Shown: positions 52,612 to 60,419, counted from the stretch's first letter. The stretch is 64,000 nucleotides of DNA from Oscillospiraceae bacterium (GCA_022483045.1 JAKVOA010000001.1:1077750-1141749), one strand, 5' to 3'. Program-made: numbers and translations. The notes: generated by a model not told the origin, from the sequence alone.

Positions 52612-52687
52612 GCTGCTATGGCTCAGATGGCAGAGCACATCCTTGGTAAGGATGAGGTCACGCGTTCGAATCGCGTTAGCAGCTCCA
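52612..52687 (+). tRNA. tRNA-Thr (anticodon GGT)
   Basis: The 76-nt cloverleaf has acceptor arms GCTGCTA/TAGCAGC, anticodon loop TTGGTAA in a CATCC/GGATG stem, T-arm CGTTCGAATCG, discriminator T and encoded CCA. It is the last tRNA of the cluster. Phage-derived debris begins just beyond the terminator. Confidence 0.95.
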
Positions 52688-52700
52688 CAAAAAATCCACA

Positions 52701-52746
52701 AAGAAGCTGGGAAATCTTCGGGTTTCCCAGCTTCTTTGTTTTTGTA
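52701..52746 (+). terminator. Intrinsic terminator of the tRNA operon
   Basis: The 14-bp stem AAGAAGCTGGGAAA/TTTCCCAGCTTCTT is followed by TGTTTTTGT, 13 bp after the CCA of tRNA-Thr. Confidence 0.9.
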
Positions 52747-52921
52747 TGTGTTCTTTTGTCAAATTCTCTATTTACTGTTTCCGGCGTCAAATTTTCAACG
52801 ACACCCGCAAGCGTTTGAAACAGTGCCGACACTGCGGCGCAAACGATATTCTTGCCTTTCTCCGCATATCCTGCGTGTCCGGATACTGTAATACCGCCCG
52901 CCAGACGGTTACTTCAATCAA
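52739..52921 (-). pseudogene. Decayed Prp-type cysteine protease gene (phage-like remnant)
   Basis: One minus-strand frame reads GGITVSGHAGYAEKGKNIVC followed by AAVSALFQTLAGVVENLTPE. This is the core of ribosomal-processing protease Prp, with catalytic His (GHAG) and Cys (IVCAAVSAL). The expected N-terminus, IEVTVWR, is present but in another frame, and about five codons seem missing at the junction. The C-terminus after REFDKR runs into the tRNA terminator. Prp trims ribosomal protein L27 in Firmicutes, and phages carry copies to process capsid proteins. The normal chromosomal gene sits between rplU and rpmA, so this copy is more likely phage-derived. It is inactive as read. Confidence 0.7.
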
Positions 52922-52922
52922 T

Positions 52923-53075
52923 ATGGCATTCACTTCTTTCAACACAAAAAGCGCCGTCAACATTTCTGTTAGTGGTGCTCTCTACATTTCCGGCCATTCG
53001 CTTAGTTTGTCACTTTCTTCTTTAAGATGCTTTAGTTCTTCCTCTCTTTCTTCCGGTTAAAGATTTCAATGTACT
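52923..53075 (-). pseudogene. Small overlapping ORF remnants upstream of the Prp relic
   Basis: Two short minus-strand frames lie here. One is the tail of a charged helical protein, reading EEELKHLKEESDKLSEWPEM, with its stop at 52983. The other is a 27-codon frame starting at an ATG inside it and ending at the Prp start. Tightly overlapping small genes resemble a phage module, but neither is identifiable. No other gene is visible between the tRNAs and the array. Confidence 0.35.
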
Positions 53076-53080
53076 ATGAT

Positions 53081-53110
53081 TGTCAGTCGATGCCAGCCGC
53101 GCGGCTGACA
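53081..53110. repeat. Nested palindrome at the trailer end of the CRISPR array
   Basis: A perfect 14-bp palindrome CAGCCGCGCGGCTG (53094-53107) is nested in TGTCAG/CTGACA arms. It ends exactly where the last repeat begins. It could mark the 3' end of the pre-crRNA, though no U-tract follows. Confidence 0.5.
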
Positions 53111-54073
53111 GTCAAAGACCGTTCGTTACTTACAAGGTTCTCAAGCTGGTTCGGTCTGAACTGGTCGCTGGAGCTAGTCAAAGACCGTTCGTTACTTACA
53201 AGGTTCTCAAGCTAAATGGCAGAAACTAGCGGAATTTTTCCAAGTCAAAGACCGTTCGTTACTTACAAGGTTCTCAAGCTAGGTGGCGCCCATGACACAC
53301 TATTCGTAAGTCAAAGACCGTTCGTTACTTACAAGGTTCTCAAGCACAATAGATGTTTTGATGGAGAAAAATTGAGTCAAAGACCGTTCGTTACTTACAA
53401 GGTTCTCAAGCACAATAGATGTTTTGATGGAGAAAAATTGAGTCAAAGACCGTTCGTTACTTACAAGGTTCTCAAGCTAGTCCGTTTCATCCGATATGGC
53501 CCTTTTGGTCAAAGACCGTTCGTTACTTACAAGGTTCTCAAGCTCAGCAATGCTTTTGTTAATTCGCTTATTTGTCAAAGACCGTTCGTTACTTACAAGG
53601 TTCTCAAGCCAATGTCGAACTTGTTTCTCCCGTGAGAGTGTCAAAGACCGTTCGTTACTTACAAGGTTCTCAAGCTCAGCGCTTACAAATTCTACGTTTT
53701 CAAAGGTCAAAGACCGTTCGTTACTTACAAGGTTCTCAAGCTCAACCTTAACATTATCAGTCAGCAAGCCAAAGTCAAAGACCGTTCGTTACTTACAAGG
53801 TTCTCAAGCAAGAGCGATGCACGGACTATCACTATAACAGTCAAAGACCGTTCGTTACTTACAAGGTTCTCAAGCCAATATCAAACTTGTTTCGACCGTG
53901 AGAGTGTCAAAGACCGTTCGTTACTTACAAGGTTCTCAAGCAAATGTACGTAAGTGACTTAGACTTGATTAGTCAAAGACCGTTCGTTACTTACAAGGTT
54001 CTCAAGCCTTCTGTGCGGATAAGGCGGGCGGCAGCGTGTCAAAGACCGTTCGTTACTTACAAGGTTCTCAAGC
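53111..54073 (-). CRISPR. Type II-A CRISPR array: 15 identical 36-bp repeats, 14 spacers
   Basis: In the direction of transcription (minus strand) each repeat starts GCTTGAGAACC and ends GGTCTTTGAC. All 15 copies, including the distal one at 53111-53146, are identical. Spacers are 30 bp except two of 31 (53213-53243) and 32 bp (53742-53773). Orientation follows from the anti-repeat of the tracrRNA and from the leader on the right, so the newest spacer is 54008-54037 and the oldest 53147-53176. Spacers 53346-53375 and 53412-53441 are identical neighbours. Spacers 53610-53639 and 53876-53905 differ at only four bases. No complete spacer match to the rest of the window was noticed by eye. Confidence 0.98.
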
Positions 54074-54157
54074 CTCAAATGCAGAATTTCGTCTGCATCT
54101 TGCTCTCACCGAACCTCTTTGCTTTGTGACAGCATTCAGAAACAGTCTTTAACAATA
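54074..54157 (-). promoter_or_regulatory. CRISPR leader with ATTTGAG anchor and 7-bp inverted repeat
   Basis: The 84 bp between the csn2 stop and the first repeat end (minus strand) in ATTTGAG at 54080-54074, directly abutting the repeat. ATTTGAG is the leader-anchoring motif reported for type II-A spacer integration. ATGCAGA and TCTGCAT (54079-54085 and 54092-54098) form a perfect 7-bp inverted repeat overlapping it. I cannot point to a clean array promoter; transcription may also continue from the cas operon. Confidence 0.75.
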
Positions 54158-54832
54158 TTAATAATAAATCAGGCACTGGTCTTTGTCAATTATGTAATTT
54201 CTTTCCCCTGCAGCCGCTGGATATGCATATCTCTCAATTAATAAAAGCTGCAATTTGTAATCTGCGGCTGTTTCATAAAATAATTTTATCTGTTTCTCGT
54301 CAAAGTAATCTTTAAAATGTACCAAAATAAAAAGCTTGGTATGCAGAAGTTCTTTTGCCAACTTCATATATTCAATTAGTCTTTCCGATACATTATTTGT
54401 ATGATTCTCCAAAAATTTCACGTCAAAGACTTTCAATAGCTTTGAGAGGTCAAACTCTTCAGAATAAGAAATGGGGTAATCTAAGGCACTGCCGGCTTTT
54501 TCCAGCAGAATTTGGATCCCAGAAAAGGCTTCTGCTTTTTCAAGATAAAAATTTTCACTGACTGTATCCTCCATTTCTTTATAAAGTTTGGACAGCATTT
54601 TTCTTTCATTAAGCTCGACATTCAGCGGATTTATGATGATACTTGCAGCTTTACCGAATTCCAGCTCTTCTGAATTTTCAGACAGGATAATGCCGCCATT
54701 GTTTTCGGTATTTTCAGATAACATAAGCTGAATAAACTCAAGAAAATATTGGGAAGACTCTATGGAAATTACATCTACATTGTTTTCTTCTGTTTCAAAA
54801 TTCAAGTTAAACTGGCTGCATAAAAATCTCAA
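54158..54832 (-). CDS. csn2: Type II-A adaptation protein Csn2
   Basis: The 224-residue protein ends the cas operon, the fixed place of csn2 in type II-A systems, and has the usual length. It is acidic and helical with long E/K-rich segments (KMLSKLYKEMEDTVSENFYLEKAEAF) and a C-terminal part reading AKELLHTKLFILVHFKDYF and LQLLLIERYAYP, matching the Csn2 alpha/beta core. Csn2 forms a tetrameric ring that slides on DNA ends and is needed for spacer acquisition with Cas1, Cas2 and Cas9. The assignment rests strongly on position. It overlaps cas2 by 4 bp. Confidence 0.88.
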   Translation of the reverse strand: MRFLCSQFNLNFETEENNVDVISIESSQYFLEFIQLMLSENTENNGGIILSENSEELEFGKAASIIINPLNVELNERKMLSKLYKEMEDTVSENFYLEKAEAFSGIQILLEKAGSALDYPISYSEEFDLSKLLKVFDVKFLENHTNNVSERLIEYMKLAKELLHTKLFILVHFKDYFDEKQIKLFYETAADYKLQLLLIERYAYPAAAGERNYIIDKDQCLIYY

Positions 54833-55149
54833 AGTACTACCAGCCTTTCATCATCATTTAAAATACTAGTTGATAAGCTGCCCACCATATAATCCATCTT
54901 CTGAAACTGTTTTTCAGTTACTTTCAGCACCTGAACGCTTCCTTCTGGTGGTTTATTCTTTCTCAACCCTGCGGAAACCGCATCGCCTGCTGCTGAATTC
55001 GGTACCATCTTGCAATAGACAGATTCCTGCAGCATGATAAATCCGTTTTTAACCAGATACTTTCGGAAAAGCCTATATTTTTTCCTTTCCTCTGCTGTCA
55101 GCACAGGCAAATCGAACATAACAAAGATACGCATATATCTATAGCTCAT
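54829..55149 (-). CDS. cas2: CRISPR-associated endoribonuclease-fold protein Cas2
   Basis: The 106-residue ferredoxin-fold protein reads YMRIFVMFDLPVLTAEERKKYRLFRKYLVKNGFIMLQESVYCKM, with the conserved Asp in MFDLPV and the final strand ERLVVL. It dimerises between two Cas1 dimers to form the integrase. It overlaps cas1 and csn2 by 4 bp each. Confidence 0.95.
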   Translation of the reverse strand: MSYRYMRIFVMFDLPVLTAEERKKYRLFRKYLVKNGFIMLQESVYCKMVPNSAAGDAVSAGLRKNKPPEGSVQVLKVTEKQFQKMDYMVGSLSTSILNDDERLVVL

Positions 55150-56021
55150 TTCTGCATATTCCTATAAAATCGAATTTCTGAAACATCATGATCATTTAAA
55201 GCATCAAAAACGCTGCGACAATATATTTGTATTGCATTGTCGACATACTCACTCCGATCATTCATAATCACCTGCTGGCTTAACACCCCAACAAGTTCCA
55301 TCTTTTCTGCATGCAAAAACTGCTTCAGCTCCATGGTTAGGACTATTCTGTCCACAAGTGGTCTGAATGGTTCCATAAGATCTGACGCAAGATTAAAAGG
55401 ATTTGCTCTGTTATCATGAAACAAGCCAAGCTGTGTCAGGTATCCGTTTGCTGCCACTTCCCTTGTAAAAGCAGACAGAATAATGCTGTATCCATAGTTT
55501 AAGGCAGCATTTTCGTTGCAGTCTTCTGATCTTGTAAACTCATGTCCAAACAAAGCATTAAAGTAAACCTTTGCGGCATGTCCTTCGCGATTAGTCACAT
55601 CACCGAATTCAATTTGATTCAAATATTCGCCAAGCAAAGATGCTTCCTGTTTTTGCATGGATACGAGGTGCTCTTTTTGTTTCCGTATTTTTTCTGTTAC
55701 AATTTCTGTCCACACAGCTGTTTTGATGTCTTTATTCCAAGCAATCTGCGTTCGTATTTTTCCACTTGTATCAAACGAACCATAGTACGGAATAAGCTCT
55801 GAAGAAGGATTCCTTTTCTGGTCGCAGAAGATCACTTTCACTTTATTTTTTACAAGTTCTGCAAGCAAAGCAGCCGAAAGAGAAACAGCTGTTGATTCAA
55901 TCATAACGCTTCTTATTTCATCAACTAAAATTTTAGTTGTTTCTGCCGAGCGCACAACCATATATCCCATTTGATAATCGAGCTTTGCGCTGGAGCTTAT
56001 TACAACTGTACGCCAACTCAT
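55146..56021 (-). CDS. cas1: CRISPR-associated integrase Cas1 (type II)
   Basis: The 291-residue protein begins MSWRTVVISSSAKLDYQMGYMVVR and contains VKVIFCDQKRNPSSELIPYYG. The catalytic Glu is in NREGHAAKVYFNALFG, and the His/Asp region is NAALNYGYSIILSAFTREVAANGYLTQLGLFHDNRANPFNLASDLMEPFRPLVDR. It inserts new spacers at the leader end. It overlaps cas9 by 4 bp. Confidence 0.96.
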   Translation of the reverse strand: MSWRTVVISSSAKLDYQMGYMVVRSAETTKILVDEIRSVMIESTAVSLSAALLAELVKNKVKVIFCDQKRNPSSELIPYYGSFDTSGKIRTQIAWNKDIKTAVWTEIVTEKIRKQKEHLVSMQKQEASLLGEYLNQIEFGDVTNREGHAAKVYFNALFGHEFTRSEDCNENAALNYGYSIILSAFTREVAANGYLTQLGLFHDNRANPFNLASDLMEPFRPLVDRIVLTMELKQFLHAEKMELVGVLSQQVIMNDRSEYVDNAIQIYCRSVFDALNDHDVSEIRFYRNMQK

Positions 56022-59000
56022 ATTGTGAGCAGATCCTCTCTTGTTTCAACCAAGCCCGTAACTGATTGATGGATTAAGACGCACTCCTTCAGATCCGTAA
56101 TATTTTTCTTTATTTTTGCCCCACCTGCTTTTTTGGAACCCCCGATATCAGACAAATTGACAGGATTTGTATTGGCTGCAAAGCCGAGCAAAATTTCCTG
56201 TATACTGGTGCATTGTTTAGGCAAAGACAAATTTGCAAATTTTTCTTTACCAGAAAACACGAGTTCACACAATTTACCTTTTTTGTTTCTGAAAATGTTT
56301 TTGCTTAATTTCTCAACGATCGTATTATAAAATTTAATATTCTTTTCTTCCGTCAAAATAGGGTTCTTATTCCTATCTTTTTCGTCGTAGTTTTGAGTTT
56401 TCACCGCTTTATCAATTTTTTTAACATAAAGTGATTCTTGATTATTAAAAAGGAGCGGTACAGCATTGTGAAGGATAATGTAGTCACCTGTTCTGCCTGC
56501 TAAGCAATAATAGTATCCTTCAATTTTAAAAAGGGAGTTGAATAAAATTTTCGGCTTTCTAAGAGAAAAGTCTGTAATTTCTTCCTTGCTTTCTCTTGTA
56601 ACTGAATCAAGAAGGTAGGTGTAAACCACTTTTTCGTCAAATTCATTGTTTTTTATAAGAAAAGATGGAATGGCCTCAAGAGAGCGCTGGACCTTTCTTC
56701 CTGTTTTATATTCTATAAGACAATAGCAAGCTGTTTTTATGTCTTTTCTTCCGCCATACCGTGAAACTTTACAAAGTCGTTCATCAGATGATTTTATGGG
56801 GAAATAGTCCTTTTCCTTTGCATTTCTCGCTGGATATATGGTATCTTTTCCAGTAAGTTCTCCGCTCTGCATATAGCTTCTTCTAGTAATGATCGGCGTA
56901 TTTTTAAAGACCTGTCCTTTTACAATCTGAATTGTATCTTCTTTACCTGATTCATTCGCATTCCAGGCAGTTTCGTTCTGGCTCCTAATGCTGTACTTAA
57001 AGAATTCACCAATATTGCCAAGATTGTATTGATAGAAATTTTTATTTTCTTTCCCTTCGGCATTACGCATAAACTGAAGCGGATTATTTGTAAATTTCAC
57101 AAAGTAGGCGTTGCCTACAACAACATTTAAGTACGCATCTTTTGCATGATGCAGATCATTTATGCTTCTGCACTTATAAATACCAAATTCATTTCTAAAG
57201 TCACTGACAAGGCCGGCTTTTGAAAAGACCACGTCGGTTTCGTTTGGAAAACTCTCTTTTAATATTTGAGTAACTACTTTGGCCGACTGGCCCGTTTCAA
57301 CGACCTGTCTTTGCACAAACTCAGCTTTTTCCTCCGCTGTGAAGGGCGTTGTTCTAATCAGTCTTTGATACTTTTCCTTTGTAATCAGACCTTTTTCCTT
57401 TAGTTCTTTCCACAACCCTTTGCATTCCTTTTGAATATTCGAATTCAATGGGGCATCTCTCTTATCGGAATTTATTGTTTTTTCAACGAGGACCAAATTA
57501 TTTTGCAGGCTGTCGTCTTTTACAAAATGCCGCGGATAAATATGGTCAATGTCATAGTGGTCATTGTTATTCAGCAAATCATCAAGGCTGATGCTTTTTC
57601 CAGAGTACATACTACGCCCCATTTGGCTGTAATAGAGATATACTTTTTTGATTCTAAACTTGTCTTTTGGCAGTTTTTCTATCTCTCCGTTCCAATCTTT
57701 TTCCCCATCTTTTATATTTTCATAGAGTTTTGTGAAGAAGTCTTTTCTTGATTTTTTTCTGCCCTGAGCACCCTTTTTCTGGTCAGAACGGGTCATCTCA
57801 ACAAAGACACGCTTTGGCGCATGTCCCATAATAGTTTCAATTTCGCGCAAAATTTTTATTGTCTGCCATGTCATTCGTTTTACCGGAGCAGACAAATACA
57901 TGTCGTCAAAATCTTCTGGAACCCACTCAGACAGGATTTTATGTCTTTTAAGAGTTGCTTTTTCTATTTCTTCTGTGTACGTGTACTTTGAACTTAACAC
58001 CTGCATTAAGTTGTCATTTGTTTCCCACATTGTCTGGATAATGCTTCTTACCACACCGTCCTCTTTACCGTCCTCTTTAAATACTCCCTGCAGCTCAAGG
58101 AATTTGCGCGACATTCTGCCCCAGCCTGCAAATTTAAAGCCCATAATTCTCTTAATTTGCTTTTCATCAAGTCTGTCTCCAAACTCTTTTTTTACGCGTG
58201 CTTTAAACATGTCTTTTAAGTCACCGTAAACCGTCCCTAAATAGATAATCCTTTCAATCATTTTTTTATGTTCTCGGTCAAAATAAGGAGATTTAAAAAT
58301 TCCATTAAACTTGCCTACAGAGGAAAGGTAAGCTTTAAAATCGCCGTCTATTCCGGAAACCTGATCAGCGTTTTCTTTAGAAATATCTCCGTTGGTCTGC
58401 AGATAATCCAATAACTTTTTCTGCTTGACTGGGCGTCCTTTCATGAATAAATCGTTGTAAATATTCTGCTTCAGCTCTACAGAAACAGGCTTGCTATTAA
58501 TCTTTAAGTTATTCAGTTCGTTTAAAACCATAAACTTTTCATAGAGAAGAGATTTTTTAGGCAGAACTTTCTGGTCGGAAAGATAAGTACATTGTCCAAT
58601 TAAATTTTCAATAAAGGCTTCTGAAGTTTTATTTCTATCAATCACACTCCAAAAATTCCAAGGATAAACTTTGTCATTGCTTTTTCTGACAGCCCACCCA
58701 TGGTCTTTCTTTGGATCACCAGATTTGCCTAAGGGACCCACATAATATGGAATGTGAAACTGAAAAAGTTCCACGACCTTTTCAGATACAGTATATCCCG
58801 AATGATCTCTTTCGCTGAGAAATGGCAAATACTTTTCAGCATTTTTCAGAATTGCTTTCATTTCATGGACATATACTTGATTTGGGATAACTCCATTTTC
58901 GAAAATAAGCTGCTTTTTAAGAAATGTTTTGTTTTCTATTTCCCAGAGTATTTTTTTTACATCGGGATCCTCAGGAAAATCTTTAAAAATTCTTTTGATT

Positions 59001-60229
59001 TTGTCGTACATTGCAGTTGGCTTATAATTATCTTCTTTTTTGCCGGCGACATAACGTCTCTGCTTACCAGAACCATCATCCGTATATTTCTTTTTCGTGT
59101 TTGTACTGCCTATGTAAGCGCTGTAGCTGCCGCTTGATATTTCTCTAAACATTCCATCATATTCGTCCGGAGAAAGGCGCCTAATTGTTTTTTTCAGCAG
59201 TTTCAGGTCTTCTTTGTGCTTGGCATATGCTTCTACCCTTGCTTCGCTTATAAATTCTTTACCGCACATAATATGGTCATGAATACTGTCGTAAACTTGT
59301 TTCATGGCCATCACAAACGACATATCGTCTTCCTCTACGACTTCACCCAACTCTGCAATTTTTTCTTCAAAGCTATTGTCTCTAAAGGAAATCTTTGTCA
59401 GGGCGCTGCTTTCTGCATCTTCAAATTTTTCTTTGCCAAAGATTGCGTCGAGATTTTGACTGCAGCCGCATAGTAAGCCCAGAATATTGTACAGGCGCTT
59501 ATCCTTTTTTAAGACTCCAAGATACTTTGCGACGTTTTCAAAGATTGCTGTTTTGGAAGAATTCTTGTCATCTAATATATGTTTTAATTCATCTACATTT
59601 TCTGCCTTTGGAAAGGCCTCTATTTTTTCATCAGAAGAAAATAAGTCCTGGTATTCCTTTGAAAGTTCATTCCAGCTGTCTTTAAAGGAACTGCTGCTAT
59701 TTTCATCGAGGTTATCATTTAAAAAATTTCCGCGATGTTTAAACATATTCAGCAGTGCAAGATAAACCAGCCGTACATCTTTTCGCATTGGCGAATTTGC
59801 ATGTGTGCCATCTGGGCAGGCCAGTTCTTTTCTAAGGTGAAAGATTGTAGGGTATTCCTTAAAATAGTCTGCATCCGTATAATTCTTTTCACAGAAAATG
59901 GCAGATTTCTGTTGATTGCCGTCGCTTCTATCATCTAAAAAATATTTACTTTCGCTGAGTCTTTGATAAAATCCAGGATCGACCTGCTTTATTTCTGAGG
60001 CAAATAGACTTTTTAAAACGGATATGCGCTCTGTTTCTCTTTCCCGTCTGCGCCGTGCTACCCGCTGCATTCGCCTGCCCTGCGCTGTACCGGCTTCTTT
60101 AAACAGCCGCGCTCCCCACATATCTTTGCCTTTGCCGCGGATGATTTTATAAGATGTATCTGTGACAGCCCAGCCAACAGACGCCGTTCCTATATCCAAG
60201 CCCACATAATAATCTTTGCTGTATGCCAT
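56018..60229 (-). CDS. cas9: CRISPR-associated endonuclease Cas9 (type II-A, 1403 residues)
   Basis: RuvC-I is YYVGLDIGTASVGWAVTD with catalytic Asp 12. An Arg-rich bridge helix follows (RRMQRVARRRRERETERI, about 53-70). RuvC-II is RVFVEMTRSDQ with Glu 811, HNH is YDIDHIYPRHFVKDDSLQNN with His 896, and RuvC-III is LHHAKDAYLNVVVGNAYF with His 1028 and Asp 1031. All nuclease residues are intact. The alpha-helical recognition lobe spans about 75-770, and a PAM-interacting C-terminal region follows from about 1120. Length matches the long Cas9s of type II-A. GGAGG lies 10 nt before the ATG. No clean sigma-A promoter is visible on this strand. Base composition is clearly AT-richer than the neighbouring core genes, which suggests transfer. 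Confidence 0.98.
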   Translation of the reverse strand: MAYSKDYYVGLDIGTASVGWAVTDTSYKIIRGKGKDMWGARLFKEAGTAQGRRMQRVARRRRERETERISVLKSLFASEIKQVDPGFYQRLSESKYFLDDRSDGNQQKSAIFCEKNYTDADYFKEYPTIFHLRKELACPDGTHANSPMRKDVRLVYLALLNMFKHRGNFLNDNLDENSSSSFKDSWNELSKEYQDLFSSDEKIEAFPKAENVDELKHILDDKNSSKTAIFENVAKYLGVLKKDKRLYNILGLLCGCSQNLDAIFGKEKFEDAESSALTKISFRDNSFEEKIAELGEVVEEDDMSFVMAMKQVYDSIHDHIMCGKEFISEARVEAYAKHKEDLKLLKKTIRRLSPDEYDGMFREISSGSYSAYIGSTNTKKKYTDDGSGKQRRYVAGKKEDNYKPTAMYDKIKRIFKDFPEDPDVKKILWEIENKTFLKKQLIFENGVIPNQVYVHEMKAILKNAEKYLPFLSERDHSGYTVSEKVVELFQFHIPYYVGPLGKSGDPKKDHGWAVRKSNDKVYPWNFWSVIDRNKTSEAFIENLIGQCTYLSDQKVLPKKSLLYEKFMVLNELNNLKINSKPVSVELKQNIYNDLFMKGRPVKQKKLLDYLQTNGDISKENADQVSGIDGDFKAYLSSVGKFNGIFKSPYFDREHKKMIERIIYLGTVYGDLKDMFKARVKKEFGDRLDEKQIKRIMGFKFAGWGRMSRKFLELQGVFKEDGKEDGVVRSIIQTMWETNDNLMQVLSSKYTYTEEIEKATLKRHKILSEWVPEDFDDMYLSAPVKRMTWQTIKILREIETIMGHAPKRVFVEMTRSDQKKGAQGRKKSRKDFFTKLYENIKDGEKDWNGEIEKLPKDKFRIKKVYLYYSQMGRSMYSGKSISLDDLLNNNDHYDIDHIYPRHFVKDDSLQNNLVLVEKTINSDKRDAPLNSNIQKECKGLWKELKEKGLITKEKYQRLIRTTPFTAEEKAEFVQRQVVETGQSAKVVTQILKESFPNETDVVFSKAGLVSDFRNEFGIYKCRSINDLHHAKDAYLNVVVGNAYFVKFTNNPLQFMRNAEGKENKNFYQYNLGNIGEFFKYSIRSQNETAWNANESGKEDTIQIVKGQVFKNTPIITRRSYMQSGELTGKDTIYPARNAKEKDYFPIKSSDERLCKVSRYGGRKDIKTACYCLIEYKTGRKVQRSLEAIPSFLIKNNEFDEKVVYTYLLDSVTRESKEEITDFSLRKPKILFNSLFKIEGYYYCLAGRTGDYIILHNAVPLLFNNQESLYVKKIDKAVKTQNYDEKDRNKNPILTEEKNIKFYNTIVEKLSKNIFRNKKGKLCELVFSGKEKFANLSLPKQCTSIQEILLGFAANTNPVNLSDIGGSKKAGGAKIKKNITDLKECVLIHQSVTGLVETREDLLTI

Positions 60230-60270
60230 AATAATTTACCTCCATTATTTCAAAGCCTTGTGAAAACGTC

Positions 60271-60299
60271 TTGACATTTATCTCTTTGAGATGTATTAT
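60271..60299 (+). promoter_or_regulatory. Promoter of the tracrRNA
   Basis: TTGACA (60271-60276), 17 nt and TATTAT (60294-60299). The spacer holds a small palindrome ATCTC-TTT-GAGAT (60280-60292). The predicted start, 6-8 nt past the -10, is 60305-60307, the first paired bases of the anti-repeat. Confidence 0.85.
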
Positions 60300-60304
60300 T
60301 GAAA

Positions 60305-60419
60305 TTACTTACAAGGTGAGTTCAAGTAAGGATTCTTCCGAATACGTTTGCCCGCATTGTGCGGCACTATGAGAAAACAAGAAGTCGAAGGGATTGATTC
60401 CTTTCGGCTTTTTATTTTT
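60305..60419 (+). ncRNA. tracrRNA of the type II-A CRISPR system
   Basis: Transcribed away from cas9. The anti-repeat (60305-60327) starts TTACTTACAAGGT and ends TCAAGT. It pairs with the first 21 nt of the crRNA-strand repeat as an upper stem of 13 bp, an asymmetric bulge (GA in the repeat against GAGT here) and a 6-bp lower stem. This is the same geometry as in the Streptococcus pyogenes duplex. AAGG then opens a small nexus (GGA/TCC around TTCT, 60330-60339). A hairpin GCCCGCA/TGCGGC follows (60351-60366). A terminator hairpin GTCGAAGGGA/TTCCTTTCGGC (60383-60410) ends in TTTTTATTTTT. Predicted length is about 110 nt. Confidence 0.92.

Noticed and set aside
52623-52832. A 69-codon minus-strand frame treated as an intact gene
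   Set aside because: It starts in the middle of the Prp core and ends inside antisense tRNA-Thr; it is the tail of the pseudogene.
53216-53837. Open frames of about 96-139 codons across the CRISPR array on both strands
   Set aside because: They arise because the 36-bp repeat is a multiple of three and lacks stops in several frames. The repeated residue pattern is just the translated repeat.
54074-60300. Assignment of the locus to type II-C or II-B
   Set aside because: csn2 follows cas2, no cas4 is present, and the tracrRNA and leader match type II-A.
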